A stretch of DNA of 64,000 nucleotides from Pachyseris speciosa (GCA_016490735.1 JAEMWC010000023.1:618501-682500); one strand, 5' to 3'. Counted from the first letter of the stretch, positions 44,651-56,603 are shown. Notes: a model not told the origin generated them from the letters alone. Numbers and translations: made by a program.

Positions 44651-47074
44651 GCAACAATTTCCAGTTTTCAGCGCAGTATAGAATGATTCTCTGAACTGAA
44701 AACAAATATTCATTCAACTTATTCAAGGACAATGAATTTGAAAAATCGAGAAGAGTATTAGCTGAGAAGCGCAAGTCATTAGTTCACGAGCACGGTGAAC
44801 GAAACAAGCCGCAAGCCACTCAGGAAATTGACGAAATTGAGGACTGAAGATGCTCTTTTTGAAGCGGCGAGACTCCCCTTCAAAGAACTGTATGGTGGTT
44901 TTTATCCCTACACTTCGGTTTCCGAGCAAGAGGCGAAATCGTTCTTGAAGTTTTGTTTGTGTTCCACATGATTTAACGTTCAATAAATTTGTTTTCGAAC
45001 TAGTGGTAGCTTGTTCTTTCTGAGTTGGTCGCGTCATCAAAAACATGTTATAGCGGAAGCCCTTTGAATTTAAGTAACTGGAAGTATGCTTAACAAAAAA
45101 ATAAACCCATATAATATACTACTTACTAACCTAGCTTGTTCGAGCCGTACAAAAACGACCGAGGGCCAATATTCCCCAGTACAGCCCTCGCGCAAAACAC
45201 TAAAGGCACTTGAAGTGCACTTGAGTTTAAGTGCACTTGAAGTGCACTTTGTTTTTTGTCGAAAACAAGAGTGGCTTCATACTAAAAGGCGAAATAGGGG
45301 TTACTTTAGCGGGAAGGTTTGAGAAACAGAAGAAACAGTCGCGATACTCTGCAAGCTTGTAAAACAGTCTCTCGCTCCCAACTAAATGCGAATGATCGGG
45401 AGAATCCACTCGAATTGGTTGAAACGAATAGAGTGTTTCCTGAGGTTAACGGCAAAGAGTAGCATGGCGTCGGCGAGCTCAAGGTAGTCGAACTTTATGG
45501 AATCCAAAGTTTATCAAAAATCATATATTTGAACTGCGGAATGAATATGTGAATGATCATCGCAGTTATGAGCACTACTTAAGGCGGGATTACAGTCACA
45601 TTTTTGTGTAATTTTGTAAACTGTTAACAAGTCAAGTTTCCCTAGGTAAAAGTCTCTAGTGAGTGACCACAGCTATTGTTAGAACATACATTTTCAAAGG
45701 GTAGGAGTGATAAGCGAACTAGCCACACGTGACTTTCTAATCAGTGAATACATCTCTAAAATTCAACAGCGACGAGAAAAGCATTCCTCAATGTGAATGT
45801 GGACATTGTAATTGCTAGAAACTCTTGTGTTTTTTATCTTATTTTATTTTATGGGAAGAAATTGAGGTAAGTTATCGAAATTAGAAAGTTGAATTTAACC
45901 AGATTTATAAGCAAATATGGGCTTTGGTGGTTTGCTAATAAAACGAACTGGGCACGAACTGCTGTTCACTGCCTCACTCCACACCCACACCCTAACTAAT
46001 GAAGGCGACGTCAATGTATTCATATCTTTCCAACGGTTCAATACTTCGTTTAATTGCAATTAGGTTTTTAATGAAATTTTAATTAATTTTTATAATTTAA
46101 TTTTTTAAATTTGGGAAAACTGTCTACCTTCAACATATGGTACCCTCGACCCTAGTACGAGCAGTCATGTGTACTTGAAGTCTAATGTGAACCCCATAAA
46201 TCAAGGCTAAATCCATCCAACCAGTGTGACTAATTATTCACGAAACACCACACGCTCCTGACACAGAAGGGCGAGTATAATAATATCCTAGATTTTTCTC
46301 GGTTTGTGCTAAAACACAATCAATACCATCGAGCAGAAAGAAAGAAAACATTCCCTACAAACATCGCTACCAGTGTGCAAGTGCTTACCTGATCCCTCTC
46401 GAAAACTGTTGATGAGTTGTAAACAAAGCGTGAATTTGTCAAGGCAGACACAAAATGTGATATCTCCGGCCTACAAGGTGTCCAGAGACGATTGAAAATG
46501 TTAAGTACTCTGATTCAAGGGTGACGTTCCCTGTAAAGTGTTTCCTGATGAACAAAACGCTGTACAAATAGAAATTTGAGCGAAGAAAACGGTGTTTCTT
46601 TGTCTTCCCAGTGAATAAAACCAATATTTCCCAGAATATTTACTACTTTTAAGTGCCAAAACGGTAACTCGATCTTAACTTAAACTTAACTCAAACTTAA
46701 CTCAACCAGGTATTCGTGGAGGCCACGGTCTACATAGGCCATGGTGTAGGTTATGGCCCACCCTATGGCCCATTGACCCTATGGCTACCCTTATGGCCCC
46801 TAGGCTCAGCATTAACTAGCATTACTGTAAACCTTTCAGTGTCCTCCCTCAACTTGTCCTACCTACGACTCTTTTCTGTTTTCTTGGCGGTGTTCGGTCA
46901 AATTTTCAAATCAGGCTCGTGGTAGATTGAAATCAGTCGGGAACAGTTCAAATTGAGCGAACCTCGTGTTCTTTTACGCTGAATGATTATGTCGAGTTCG
47001 AGTTTGCATTGTATTAGAGGATGTGTATTAGCATTTGTATAGATAATCGCATGAGACCGCATAAAATTACATTT
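44651..47074. other. Intergenic, no gene confirmed
   Basis: ACTTGAAGTGCACTT is repeated at 45207-45250. A SINE fragment at about 45500-45585 has the TTGAACTGCGGAATGAATAT motif also found in the 55.5-kb SINE. ATGGCGTCGGCGAGCTCAAG followed by GTAGTC at 45463-45488 could be a first exon, but nothing downstream was linked to it. Confidence 0.35.
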
Positions 47075-47330
47075 AACAACATTGAGGCAGGTCGAAAACA
47101 GTCAGCCAAGCGGAGTAAAAAAACAATCGTTCGCACGCAAGCAAAACAAACAAACAATTCAGCTACTTCTTTGCGTCCAAAACGAGTATGGATGACTGTT
47201 ATTTACATCCAGTTAAGAAAAAAATACAAGTCTCATTCCTGAACAAAGGAAACAGTGATTAAACCTGTGCTGTAGAGGTTTCTACCGCTTGAAAATACGC
47301 ATCCGCTTGAAAACACACATCTCTAAAATG
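47075..47330 (-). repeat. Dispersed repeat, inverted copy of 35925-36245
   Basis: It reads the complement of the 35.9-36.2 kb block, including AGGTCGAAAACAGTCAGCCA, CTACTTCTTTGCGTCCAAAA and TGTAGAGGTTTCTACC. Confidence 0.65.
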
Positions 47331-47617
47331 GCGAACGGTTTGTCCAACCAAATTCTTCCACCAAGATTGAACTACTTGAAGTACCATTGAACTACCATTA
47401 ATGATATACTGCTCTGCGTTCGTTTCTTAGCAACAATTAACGTGTTTATCCAGGGAACTCATAGGCCACAAAGAATATATGCGTACACGTAAACGAAAGC
47501 CCCGAAAAGAGAGTTTAGGGGCTGGCCTTATAGTAAAAACTCCCAGAAATAAATATAAAAGGTAATGAAACACGATATTAAATAAAATGTGGAACCCCCA
47601 AAGATATGTATATATTT

Positions 47618-48047
47618 ATAGAGAACCTCCACTCTTACAACAAATTGACCCTAAATTGTTGGAAATAATTCCTAGTTTCCAATATTTAGTTTATAACGTG
47701 GGAATAGCTCTTAAAGTGCACAACAAATTGGGTTTCATTAACGCTTTTTTTCACTTTTAAATTTCCCGGGCGCCGCGATTTTTGATTTCATGACGTCAAT
47801 TGGTTGCAGCTATTGTCAGGAAGCAAATAAAATAGAAAATCCTTTGTATTAAACAATAGGGCAACCACTACACGTCATGAAATCCAAAGTGGCCGCGCCC
47901 AGGAAATTAAGAGCAAGAATAGGTGATGATGGTATATTTTTTTTGTAAACTTAAATGGTGTATCCACGTTTTATAACAAAATTTGGAACCTAGTAATTAT
48001 TTCCAACAATTTAGCGTCAGTTTGTTGTAAGAGTACAAGTTCTCTTT
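47618..48047. mobile_element. TIR element, AGAGAAC ends
   Basis: The left end AGAGAACCTCCACTCTTACA, continuing ACAAATTGACCCTAAATTGT, is mirrored by TGTAAGAGTACAAGTTCTCT on the right. TTGGAAATAATTCCTAGTTTCC is mirrored inside. Inner arms share TCATGACGT and GGGCGCCGCG-like blocks. No transposase ORF. Confidence 0.8.
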
Positions 48048-48189
48048 AAAAATTAGCCAATACTATATGGTGTTTCAGTTTCTCTTTAAATAACCTAAAA
48101 CTTCAGCCTACACTCGTTCTGTCGGTAAATTGTTACATAAGTTAATCACTGTACAAAATGAGAATATTACTCTTGACTACCAATTTTTG

Positions 48190-48376
48190 TTTGGAGCCTC
48201 TACAACTTATTCCAAAATGGCAGCCAATTATTACTTTTTGTTTGCATGTTAATTAGCTCTCTTTGCCTCGTCAACATGGAAAAATACAAAAGAGTTTTGA
48301 AGTGCAAATAAGGCAAAAGGGGCTAATTAACATGCAAACAAAAGAAGTATAATAAATTGGCCGCCAATTTGGATTA
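48190..48376. mobile_element. Short palindromic MITE
   Basis: CCAAAATGGCAGCCAATTAT and GTTTGCATGTTAATTAGC on the left are mirrored by GCTAATTAACATGCAAAC and ATAAATTGGCCGCCAATTTGG on the right, with a loop of about 55 bp. Confidence 0.75.
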
Positions 48377-49406
48377 AGGTGCGTAGTTGTGTCTCGCCCG
48401 TGTGGACCTAGCTTAGCTTCGATAGTGCGAAGAAATCATCAAAGTGTAGATTGCCTAGGCCGAAACCTATCTTGTAACACTATATTCAACTTAAGTACTC
48501 TCTCAAGCACCTTACGTACAATATTTCTTGTTGAGCTGCAAGATGCCGTGGAAAAGTGAAAGCCCTTGACGTATTGTCAAGTCCTGTCCCAGAGGTCTCT
48601 CTCACTCCGAACAGTGTCCTGTACGACTTACAGGCGCATGCTCGGAACGAGCCAAGGAAATTGAACTAGGCACCAGCCTTTATTTTCCATCCCCGTCCAT
48701 GAATGTTTCGCGGTCGGTTCCACGGGAAGTTGAAATGCAAAGTTATGCAAAAGTTCGAAACCATCCATTAAACTATCCCCGATATCAAACGCATCCAAAA
48801 ACTTGGCATCGTACGTGAAACTCGAATTCTCACCCATTTTCCCACGAAAAAATGGACCAGAGCAAGTAATGCGCAGATAGGGAAACTACTGCCAAAAATG
48901 GTTTTTCCCAGAACAGGGGGCGGCGGTGCATAAGCCTGCAAGTTGTACAGGACTCTCTCTACTCCCACCTCACCCTATGCAGGGTGGAGTAAGAGGAAAT
49001 TCCGGGACAGGACTAGCCCACATTTGATTTAATTTGAGCTTTGTAATTTGATTGCTGGCCAGCAGCTCGTACAAGCTGATTGTTTGGTCAGCTGATTAGT
49101 CTTTCCAGGATAAGATGAGTTTACACAGCTACGTGCTGTGAAAGGCCGATAGTTTCCAATAACTCAGAGAATTTTTTGAAGCATTATTACTATGCACCAA
49201 ATCCATTTAAAAGTTGATATTCCCGGTGATAACCAGACGTTCAGGGCACATGGCAATGTTTTCAAGATAGGAGGAAGACTTATCAAAAACCAAAGACGGA
49301 GGGGAGGTGATACGCCGACAAGCAGCAGCAATGCGAATTGAGTCTTAAGACTGATCCATTCGGAAAATTCGAAAGAGTCATTTTCGAAAAAAAAAAAAAA
49401 AAAAAA
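48377..49406. other. Intergenic, no gene recognised
   Basis: A minus-strand open frame at 48628-48837 (MGENSSFTYDAKFLDAFDIG) looks moderately protein-like, but no family or splice context was recognised. An A-run at 49389-49406 precedes the LINE remnant. Confidence 0.35.
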
Positions 49407-49690
49407 GGGCGCTTAACATAATCTACCCCGAGGCAGAGTCATATGCTCATGCCTTACAGTTAGGTAAACTAGATAGGTTACATGATAGAAGAGTACACTT
49501 GTGCTACAAATATATGGCGAAAATGAAGTCCCCCAGCCATCCTCTGCACCACCTGCTTCCCAGCCCACTCCTAGACGCGTCCAACTACACCTTGAGGCAG
49601 AGAGCACAAAAGTATTATCTTTTCCGGAACATGCAGGTCTGTAGGACAAAGAGAGCGGAGGACTTTTTTACATTTAAATATTTTAAGTGA
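49407..49690 (+). pseudogene. LINE reverse transcriptase C-terminal remnant
   Basis: Directly after a poly-A run the frame reads IIYPEAESYAHALQLGKLDR, LHDRRVHLCYKYMAKM and HPLHHLLP, then SNYTLRQRAQKYYLFRNMQV, to a TGA stop at 49688-49690. The pattern YP...SY..AL....L..L..RR..LC......HPLH..LP...YxLR is typical of the region after the reverse-transcriptase domain in CR1/L2-type elements. About 90 intact codons remain, so the insertion is fairly young. Confidence 0.8.
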
Positions 49691-50663
49691 TTCAATTGTT
49701 ACTATCATTGTTATAACTGTAAATTATTTTAGATAATAGTTGCCTTACATTGTAAATATACTCGATAATTCAGTTCTTTTTACTGCAAGAGAGTTTTATT
49801 AATAAACTAATTTATATATACCCATTCACAAATGAAGCAACAGAAGTGTCGCAAAGTAAGCCGCCGGTTCGAATGCCAGGACGATCAGATTCCCGCCGGA
49901 AACTCTTGCATAAAAAGCCATGAACAGAGAGACTAGCGATACAAAAAAAATCCAAATTTTTTAGCCAAGTTTCCGTTAAAATACACAGTGTTATGGCCAA
50001 CAACATGATCGGTGACAGTTTCAATTTTGTACCTGACGGAGCGAGCACAGTAGGCGAATCGAACATTATTCGGCGAAGGCAAACTCGAGGGTAGAAATCT
50101 GAGGGGCCTCAAAACAGACGAGTTGACACTGCTTCTTCTACAGACACTCAAGGCTCGAGAAATCACTCCTCAGTGAACTGGCTATCAGTCATGGAGGGCT
50201 AAAGTGTCCTATGCACAGTAAGCAGAGCGATAAAACGCTTAAAAAGGATATATTGCAACTTAAAACCTCTGAAGAATTTTAATGTTTAGTTTTAAGCTAT
50301 GATTTTCGATCTGCATTCACTGCTCGTTGACTGCTCTCTTAACACGTAAACCTGTGTTCCAATGTGTTCGATGTCGCTGTTGTACCCGCACCCACCATAG
50401 TGTTCTGTCCAACAATCTTGTTCATTCCCCGCCAGATTTTTCTGCTACTTCGTTCCAAAAGCTGCCACATCTTCCACAGTTTGTTGTGCTTCTCCTCAAG
50501 CCATTCCTTCCGTTCCAACTTCCTTCCGTTTCTTTCGCCTGAAGCCTTAATAACTTTATTTCTCTGGACATATATTGGATCTTATCACCCGATCAACTGG
50601 TGATTTAATTTTTTGGTCCTTCAAATGCTACTTTGCCCCTCTCTGATCATTTTGTTTTAAATT

Positions 50664-50674
50664 AATTAATTAAT

Positions 50675-50707
<33 letters not shown>
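50664..50707. repeat. (TTTA)n microsatellite
   Basis: ATTTATTT repeats; the counterpart in the right arm is the TAAA/TAAT run at about 63655-63705. Confidence 0.9.
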
Positions 50708-50711
<4 letters not shown>

Positions 50712-50790
50712 AGCCTAAGAAACATTTAGCTTTTTAAGAATTTATATGAAAAGACTAGGTATTATTTTTATTGTTATAAATAAAGAGTTA

Positions 50791-51155
50791 GGGCCTGTTT
50801 ACATGGAGGTGGGGGACTCCAGGTAGGTGAGGTAACCCGCCTAGCCGTGGTCGAAAAATGGCCCGCGTTTACATGCAAACTTACAATCCCGGGGTCCCGG
50901 GGTGACGTTACTAGACGTTGTTGCAAATGTAACATGAACTCGACCCCAGCTAGGCGGGTTGCCCCACCTTGAGTCGTTTACATAGCAAAATGCGACCCCT
51001 GCTGACAGGGTTACCCTACCTAGCAGACCGCGACACCCGCCTAGGCGGGTTACCCCACCTATCATGTAAACATGATCAAATAAAAATGAGAGATTATATG
51101 GAGAGGCGGGTTACCTCAACTACCTGGGGTCCCCCACCTCCATGTAAACAGGCCC
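50791..51155. mobile_element. PIF/Harbinger-type MITE present only in left arm
   Basis: The termini GGGCCTGTTTACATGGAGGT and ACCTCCATGTAAACAGGCCC are perfect inverted repeats, flanked by TTA at 50788-50790 and 51156-51158. The mirrored position in the right arm (63570-63572) has a single TAA and no element. That is direct proof of the insertion boundaries and of the three-base target duplication. The interior repeats GGCGGGTTACCCCACCT-like units. Confidence 0.97.
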
Positions 51156-52029
51156 TTAATCAATTTATCGTTGCGCGTGAAATCAACATCTTGGAACTTT
51201 ATTACTTCGGAAATAAATATCGTTACTCGCATAAAAGAAAGCAACTCCTGCCTAAGAATGTATCGCACAAATTAAATACATAAAAGAATAATCCACACAA
51301 ACCTCATGATGGTTGCGGATCGCAATTTTTTTTCGTTTTACTGATTTTAACTTATTTCTTAATTTTTGGTTCTTAAGAGAGTATAATATTTTATATGTTT
51401 GTATTTCTTTCCTTTTCCGTCTCTTTTTAAATTATTTCTTCTTCTTTTTGTTTTAATTCGTCTTCCTCTAATTTATTTATTACTTGCAAAATTCGTTAAT
51501 TATTTACTGTTTCTGACCGATGAATTCATTGTATTCAAGTCACGTGAATACCACTATAAACCCTTAATAGAGATCAGATGAATTAAGGATAAGTAAATTA
51601 CCTTCTGAAAGAAATCAGATGAATTATGGATTAGTAGTAAATTAACTTTTAAGGGAAATGGCTTTCAATCCTTTTTCGACGATAAGAACCTGCAGCTATA
51701 TTTATTTTGTCGGCATTCACAAAACAATTCTTGTTAACTTCATTTCAAAAGTATTCAAAAGTATTCAAAATATTCGTGCCTTTGGGCTCTGTAAATCGTC
51801 ATAAAGAACTCCCTCTAATATTTTACTGTATTACTAAAATATGCAAATCATTACCCGAGTGTGGTTGACAACAAAAAAATTATGATCAAGCGATTCTTGG
51901 AAACCACCGGTCATGTAGTCGAAAAAGAACAAATTTCGGATTTCTATTTTATATTGCGGGTTCTAAAACTAGACGAAATTTCCATCTAGTGGTCCAACAA
52001 GTTGCTGAAGTATAAGAGTTTCTCAGGAC
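51156..52029. other. 3' flank of left APOL-like gene
   Basis: AT-rich, no gene recognised. It is mirrored in the right arm at about 62662-63570. Confidence 0.5.
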
Positions 52030-52791
52030 CTAAGTTGACGCTGAAATAATCTCATCCACCATCGTATCCGACAAGCTTTGTTCCAACTCTGTTGCAAGAT
52101 TTCGTAGCCTCTTGACTGCTCCCGGCTCTTTGACTTTCTTTCCTTTCCGAGACGCATCGATCTCCATCGAGTTAGTCACCAATGTGTATATATCGACTGG
52201 CAACAGAACAGCACTCACAACAAAGCCTCCGATGTGGAAGACTTTCCCTGCAACACCGAGGCTGCGAAATAACGCCTCACCGCCATCGCTGGCTAGTGCA
52301 CCAGCCCGGGTTCCGATTTTGAAACTGGTTTCTGCCACATTCTTCCCCATGGAAATAGACGATGCCCCTGTCTGGATACCTCTTACCGTCAGGCAGAGCT
52401 CATTTTCATGTTCTTGCAAGAGTCTTTCAATAGCCTGGGAGGCTTCTCGATCCTCTTCAATAATCTTCTGAGCATCTTTAAGAGTATCTTTTTCGATACA
52501 CAATTCTGCAATCGACGCACCAGCAGTTGTCAACCCGCCTGCAGCACAAATGCCGCCGCCAACTCCAGATAGTATAAGAGATGTGCCAAAAGTGACAAAC
52601 GAAAGACCGAAGCCGACAGCCAGGAGTACAAATCCAGCAACTGAGGAAGAACTTCCTGCTACTTGCGCCTTGCACACTTTGCTATGGTGGGCCATTAGTT
52701 TGTCAGCCAGGACTCGAAGAGTGTGAACTGTTGCTTTTCTCTTCGGAATCCAGTCGCGGATCAAAGACGACATCTTACTTTGCTCTCCCAT
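52030..52791 (-). CDS. Apolipoprotein L-like protein, left-arm copy
   Basis: A single uninterrupted frame of 253 codons starts at an ATG preceded by AAACAAA and ends in TAG. The N-terminal 45 residues are basic and helical. Residues about 51-94 form a Gly/Ala-rich hydrophobic hairpin (VAGFVLLAVGFGLSFVTFG, SLILSGVGGGICAAGG), the hallmark of APOL proteins. An acidic helical stretch covers 95-135, and a second hydrophobic segment (FHIGGFVVSAVLLPVDIY) lies at about 185-202. APOL family proteins act on intracellular membranes and some form channels; the cnidarian role is unknown. It differs from the right-arm copy at about six residues (A34T, A45G, A84L, H128Q, E129K, D169E). A CCAAT box (GACCAATAAG) lies about 90 bases upstream. 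The match is by fold pattern and I did not align it. Confidence 0.8.
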   Translation of the reverse strand: MGEQSKMSSLIRDWIPKRKATVHTLRVLADKLMAHHSKVCKAQVAGSSSSVAGFVLLAVGFGLSFVTFGTSLILSGVGGGICAAGGLTTAGASIAELCIEKDTLKDAQKIIEEDREASQAIERLLQEHENELCLTVRGIQTGASSISMGKNVAETSFKIGTRAGALASDGGEALFRSLGVAGKVFHIGGFVVSAVLLPVDIYTLVTNSMEIDASRKGKKVKEPGAVKRLRNLATELEQSLSDTMVDEIISAST

Positions 52792-53631
52792 TTTGTTTGA
52801 AATACTTTGAGCGCACTAAAATAATCTACTTCAGTCACTCTGAGGAGCAGAAGCTTCATTCAAGCTTCTTATTGGTCAATAGCTTTGCACCTGCATGTCT
52901 TAACTGATGATCCAATCAGACATAAGTATAGGAGGCAAACATGATCAAGACTTTGCATATATCATTTCGATGGAAAGATCTTCCGCTTTGATCGTTCTGG
53001 ACAAAGGGGGATGTCTTCAAAACCGGCAAAGCACGCGGGCTGGATTGAAAAAAGAAATGGTGTTCTGGTGAATACGCTACTTTGGCATGAATAACCTCCG
53101 TTTCTCATATTCAATGATTGGTCAGGAATGTTACTGTAAATTTTCTTCGATTGAAGAGATAGCAGTAAATAGACTAAACATATTTTTTGTTTTTAAAACC
53201 TAAAATGCATTCAGCTTCAAGTATTTCTTTTACAAACTCCTGTAATTCCAAACAACATGCAATCACTCAGACTTCAGTTTTCCGCAGTATTGACAACATG
53301 TCACAAAACGTACAACTGTACAGACAACTCTTATGATTTCAGAGATTTCCTGAAATTCGGTTTTGTCGTATTGAAATGCAAATAAGGCCATTCCCTTTTC
53401 CCAGAAAAATCACACAAGGCTAGCAACAAGTAAACAAACCCAGCAAACAGCAGCTGTCTTGTAAAAGATTTTTATTGTTATGCCAGCAATACTCGATTAA
53501 ATTGTCTTCATACCAAGCAGAATAAATGTCTTTGATGTATCTTCTTTGCACATGCTAGGGAGAGTGCTGGACCCTACTATAAACTTTAAGGAATTCCCAA
53601 GCTAGACTCAGATATTAAATATAAATTTAGA

Positions 53632-53934
53632 ATGAGCTGCTTTACACATAAGATTAAAAATGAAACTGGTAGCATTCCAGAGGTCTTCACAGCTATCCTG
53701 ACACCGGTAAATAATGTACTTAACTATAATATAAGATTTGCTAGTGACCTGAAGCTTTTTAGGCCGAGAGTATTGGGTAAGTCAACGTATAGATTCTCTA
53801 GTTCAAAGATTTGGGAATCTATACCTCTCAGAATTAAGTGTCTGCCTTACATTACTTGTTTTTTACTAAACTTGTTTTTATCGCTGCTGCTGCTGTTAAT
53901 TAATTTCATTTTGCTGTTTTCTTTTTCTTGGTAA
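53632..53934 (+). pseudogene. LINE C-terminal remnant, left arm
   Basis: NNVLNYNIRFASDLKLFRPR and then STYRFSSSKIWESIPLRIKC fit the LINE pattern HNYNTRFA....RP....GK..F.F...K.WE.IP..IK. The 3' part dissolves into a Leu-rich frame. The counterpart is 60684-60962. Confidence 0.7.
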
Positions 53935-54459
53935 CATAAATACAACGTATGTAGTCTAACTTAGCTGAATATTTAATTTCTTGTGCTGCCATTAACTTTC
54001 GCTACTTTGGCCACCGCTCGCATATAAATTTATTCCTTAACGGCTTAAAACTCCTTAATGCTTTATTATTATGACTGGCTCATTAAACGTTCAAGATGAA
54101 TCAATTCTCCTGCTGTGATTAGCTACCCGCGAGGTCAAGATGGAGCCATCTTGACCGCTCGGGATAGCCCGTTCGTCCTGCGTTTTACTGTATGTTAATA
54201 GCGCCCTTTGAGTCATATAATAAATCCTTTATTGACCAAGTTTGTAGGGTCAAGATGGCGGGATATTGGCCTCGTTCTTTTCTTGCGTGTTTAACACGCA
54301 GAAAAAGAACTTGGCCAATATCCCGCCATCTTGACCTCACGCTTGGCCAATAACCCATATTTATTGTCATCTCTTTACCTAAAAAAATGTATTTAAATGC
54401 CCTTTATAGAGTAAATAAATAAAGAATTGAATTGAATAGAGCCATTGATTTGTACGTAG

Positions 54460-54790
54460 AGCTTTGGAAATATTGGCGGACGAGCTTATGGAGCATCACA
54501 AAATGTTAGTATTGTTAACGTATCTCGCTCGTCCGCATCGATTGCTGGGTCTGCGCCAGTCGCCACTGGTTTTGTTCTTGCTCCCGTCAGGTTTGGAACA
54601 TCTCTGATCCTCTCTGCAATAGGAGGCGCAGTGGGAGCCGGAGGTGGGCAACCGCGGCTGATGCCAGCATCACGTAACGTATAATTTCAAATGAAAGTTT
54701 TGAAAAAGCACAAGAAATCACCGACACAGATCGCCGCTCACAGGAGCTTGGTAGAAATTGGCTGGAAGAGGTAACGGCAAAATGTCGAAG
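54460..54790 (+). pseudogene. Apolipoprotein L-like pseudogene fragment, left arm
   Basis: Plus-strand frames read ALEILADELMEHHK, then (shifted) SIAGSAPVATGFVLAPV, FGTSLILSAIGGAVGAGG, then (shifted again) SFEKAQEITDTDRRSQELG. These line up in order with residues 24-36, 50-86 and 104-122 of the intact APOL-like protein. The gene is broken by at least two frameshifts. It lies about 1.7 kb inward of the intact gene, in the opposite orientation. The same broken copy exists in the right arm, so the break predates the inverted duplication. Confidence 0.75.
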
Positions 54791-55544
54791 ACGTTGGTGG
54801 AAACGTAAGCCGATGAATCAACTCACGTAACCTACCATTTCGGTTTACTGCAGTTAACGTCCCCACCAGGTTGTAATTGATTTACGTGTTGATTTTAATA
54901 TTAACACGAGACGAACAACAACAAACAACAGCAAGCAGGTAGCAAAGGCTAATCTGGGCAGGCCAGACTTACAATTAACTAAAGAATATATTAACAATGC
55001 AATTGGAAAGAAATTCAAAAACAATAAAGACGGAACTAATAAGAAGTAAAGAAATACGAGAAAAACAAAAAAAGATAATAGTACAAGAATGAAGTATAGA
55101 GATTTTGGTTATTTAAATAGTCTTACTTTTTGCACTATTAAAGGCGTTTCAATATAATCATTTTTATTTTCCAAAATGTCAAAAATAATACGTGAAAGAT
55201 CATTAACATTGGGAGCGATGCAAAATTATCACTCCTCACAGTGAATCTCATGTCTTTTTGTGTTTGACGACGATAACGAATGGACATTGAGTCACAAACA
55301 AAACATCTCTTTGCATCAGTGAGATACATGTTCCATTCGGGCAAATAAACCTCCCCCCACCTCGACAAAATTTACCCCGTACGCCCATGTACTCCCTGTT
55401 GTTTGTTTCTCTGCGTGGATCTACCAGTGCTTCTTCCTCTAACACCAGATGGTTTTACCAGGGAGGGTCACATACAACCACTGCCTAACCTGCAGTGAAA
55501 TGGCTGGTTTCCTGTCAACAAGCCTTTTTCAGGCAACTATTCTG

Positions 55545-55910
55545 AATATGTGAGTGATCATGGCATTTATGAACACAATTTAAGCAGTAGCTATAGTGAA
55601 AATAAAGCCTGAAAAAAAAATTCATGCTTTTACGGGATTCGAACCCACGACCTCTACGATACCGGTGCAGTGCTCTACCAACTGAGTTAAGAAGCCAACT
55701 GGGAGCTGGTCATTTAGTTGGTTGCAATATACCAGTGAGTGATGATCAAATGACTATGAATATATGAAAATCATATACTTGAACTGCGGATTAATGAATG
55801 AATATGTGAGTGATTCATATATTCATAGTCATTTCTTCATCACTCACTGGTATATTACGAGCCAACTAAATAACCAGCTCCCAGTTGGCTTGTTAGCTCA
55901 ATTGGTTTGA
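55545..55910 (-). repeat. SINE with tRNA-like head, left arm
   Basis: On the minus strand a tRNA-like head (TTAACTCAGTTGGTAGAGC as A box, GTGGGTTCGAATCCC as B box) is preceded by CAACTGGGAGCTGGT-type sequence. The TTGAACTGCGGATTAATGAA body is repeated in both orientations around it. The acceptor stem is incomplete, so this is not scored as a tRNA gene. Confidence 0.7.
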
Positions 55911-56329
55911 TTAAAATGATTAAACTAAACTAAACTTTTCAGTTCGTCTTTCAGAGGAGAGCAGTGATACGTTTTGATTTGCGGTCGATCGCCTTCAGTA
56001 ATATATGTTTGCATTTTGCCCTTCTAATCGTGCGGCCAGCCCCTTGATGGTCAGAGTCGCAGCTGGTGGGGGATCCTTCAAATTCTCTGTGCACTTGATA
56101 CTGAAAAAGTGCGCCCATACTGACTATATACAACGGCATGTTAAGTCTCTTCTATTATTTGAATATTCATAAGCAGGTAAAATAAGTTTTCTTGATTGGT
56201 TTGTTTGTTTGTTTGTGTTAAATCAGCAAACAAAATCAAAGCCTAATCGATTTTGGTATTTTTTTGGTGTTATTTCCATGCAATTTCTACGCCAAATTGT
56301 TATATCGCTAACCCAAGAACCGAGTCGGC

Positions 56330-56510
56330 ATAAAGGAGCCTACATTACAGAGGATCTGTTCTGTGGAACAAGATCCCATTAGAAATCAGACAGCAACTCG
56401 AATCATTTTTAACTGACTTTATTGAACGGGAAAGATTCCAAGCTATTTCATGTAACTGTATTATAACTGAATATAAGTTCTCACTGTATTTCACTCTCTT
56501 AGTCATATAG
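56330..56510 (+). pseudogene. LINE C-terminal scrap, left arm
   Basis: The frame GSVLWNKIPLEIRQQLESFL and then TDFIERERFQ is similar to the WN.LP.EIR....FK region of non-LTR reverse transcriptases. The mirrored copy is at about 57860-58010 on the minus strand. Confidence 0.5.
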
Positions 56511-56603
56511 CTTGGTTATTGATGTATTTTAGGTTTTGCGTAAATTTTGTCACGACTCTTAGGAAGACCAGGTTATAGTATGATTACGACTTCGTGAATA
56601 AAG

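Noticed and set aside
44276..44686. 136-codon plus-strand frame
   Set aside because: Overlaps a dispersed repeat shared with 20.1-20.3 kb; no recognisable protein features.
33388..47330. A second giant palindrome centred near 39-40 kb
   Set aside because: The two inverted pairs are in crossed and not mirrored order and the intervening sequence does not match, so it is not one palindrome.
52112..52471. 119-codon frame antisense to the APOL-like gene (also 62220-62579)
   Set aside because: Shadow frame of a conserved coding sequence; mirrored in the sister copy simply because the gene is.
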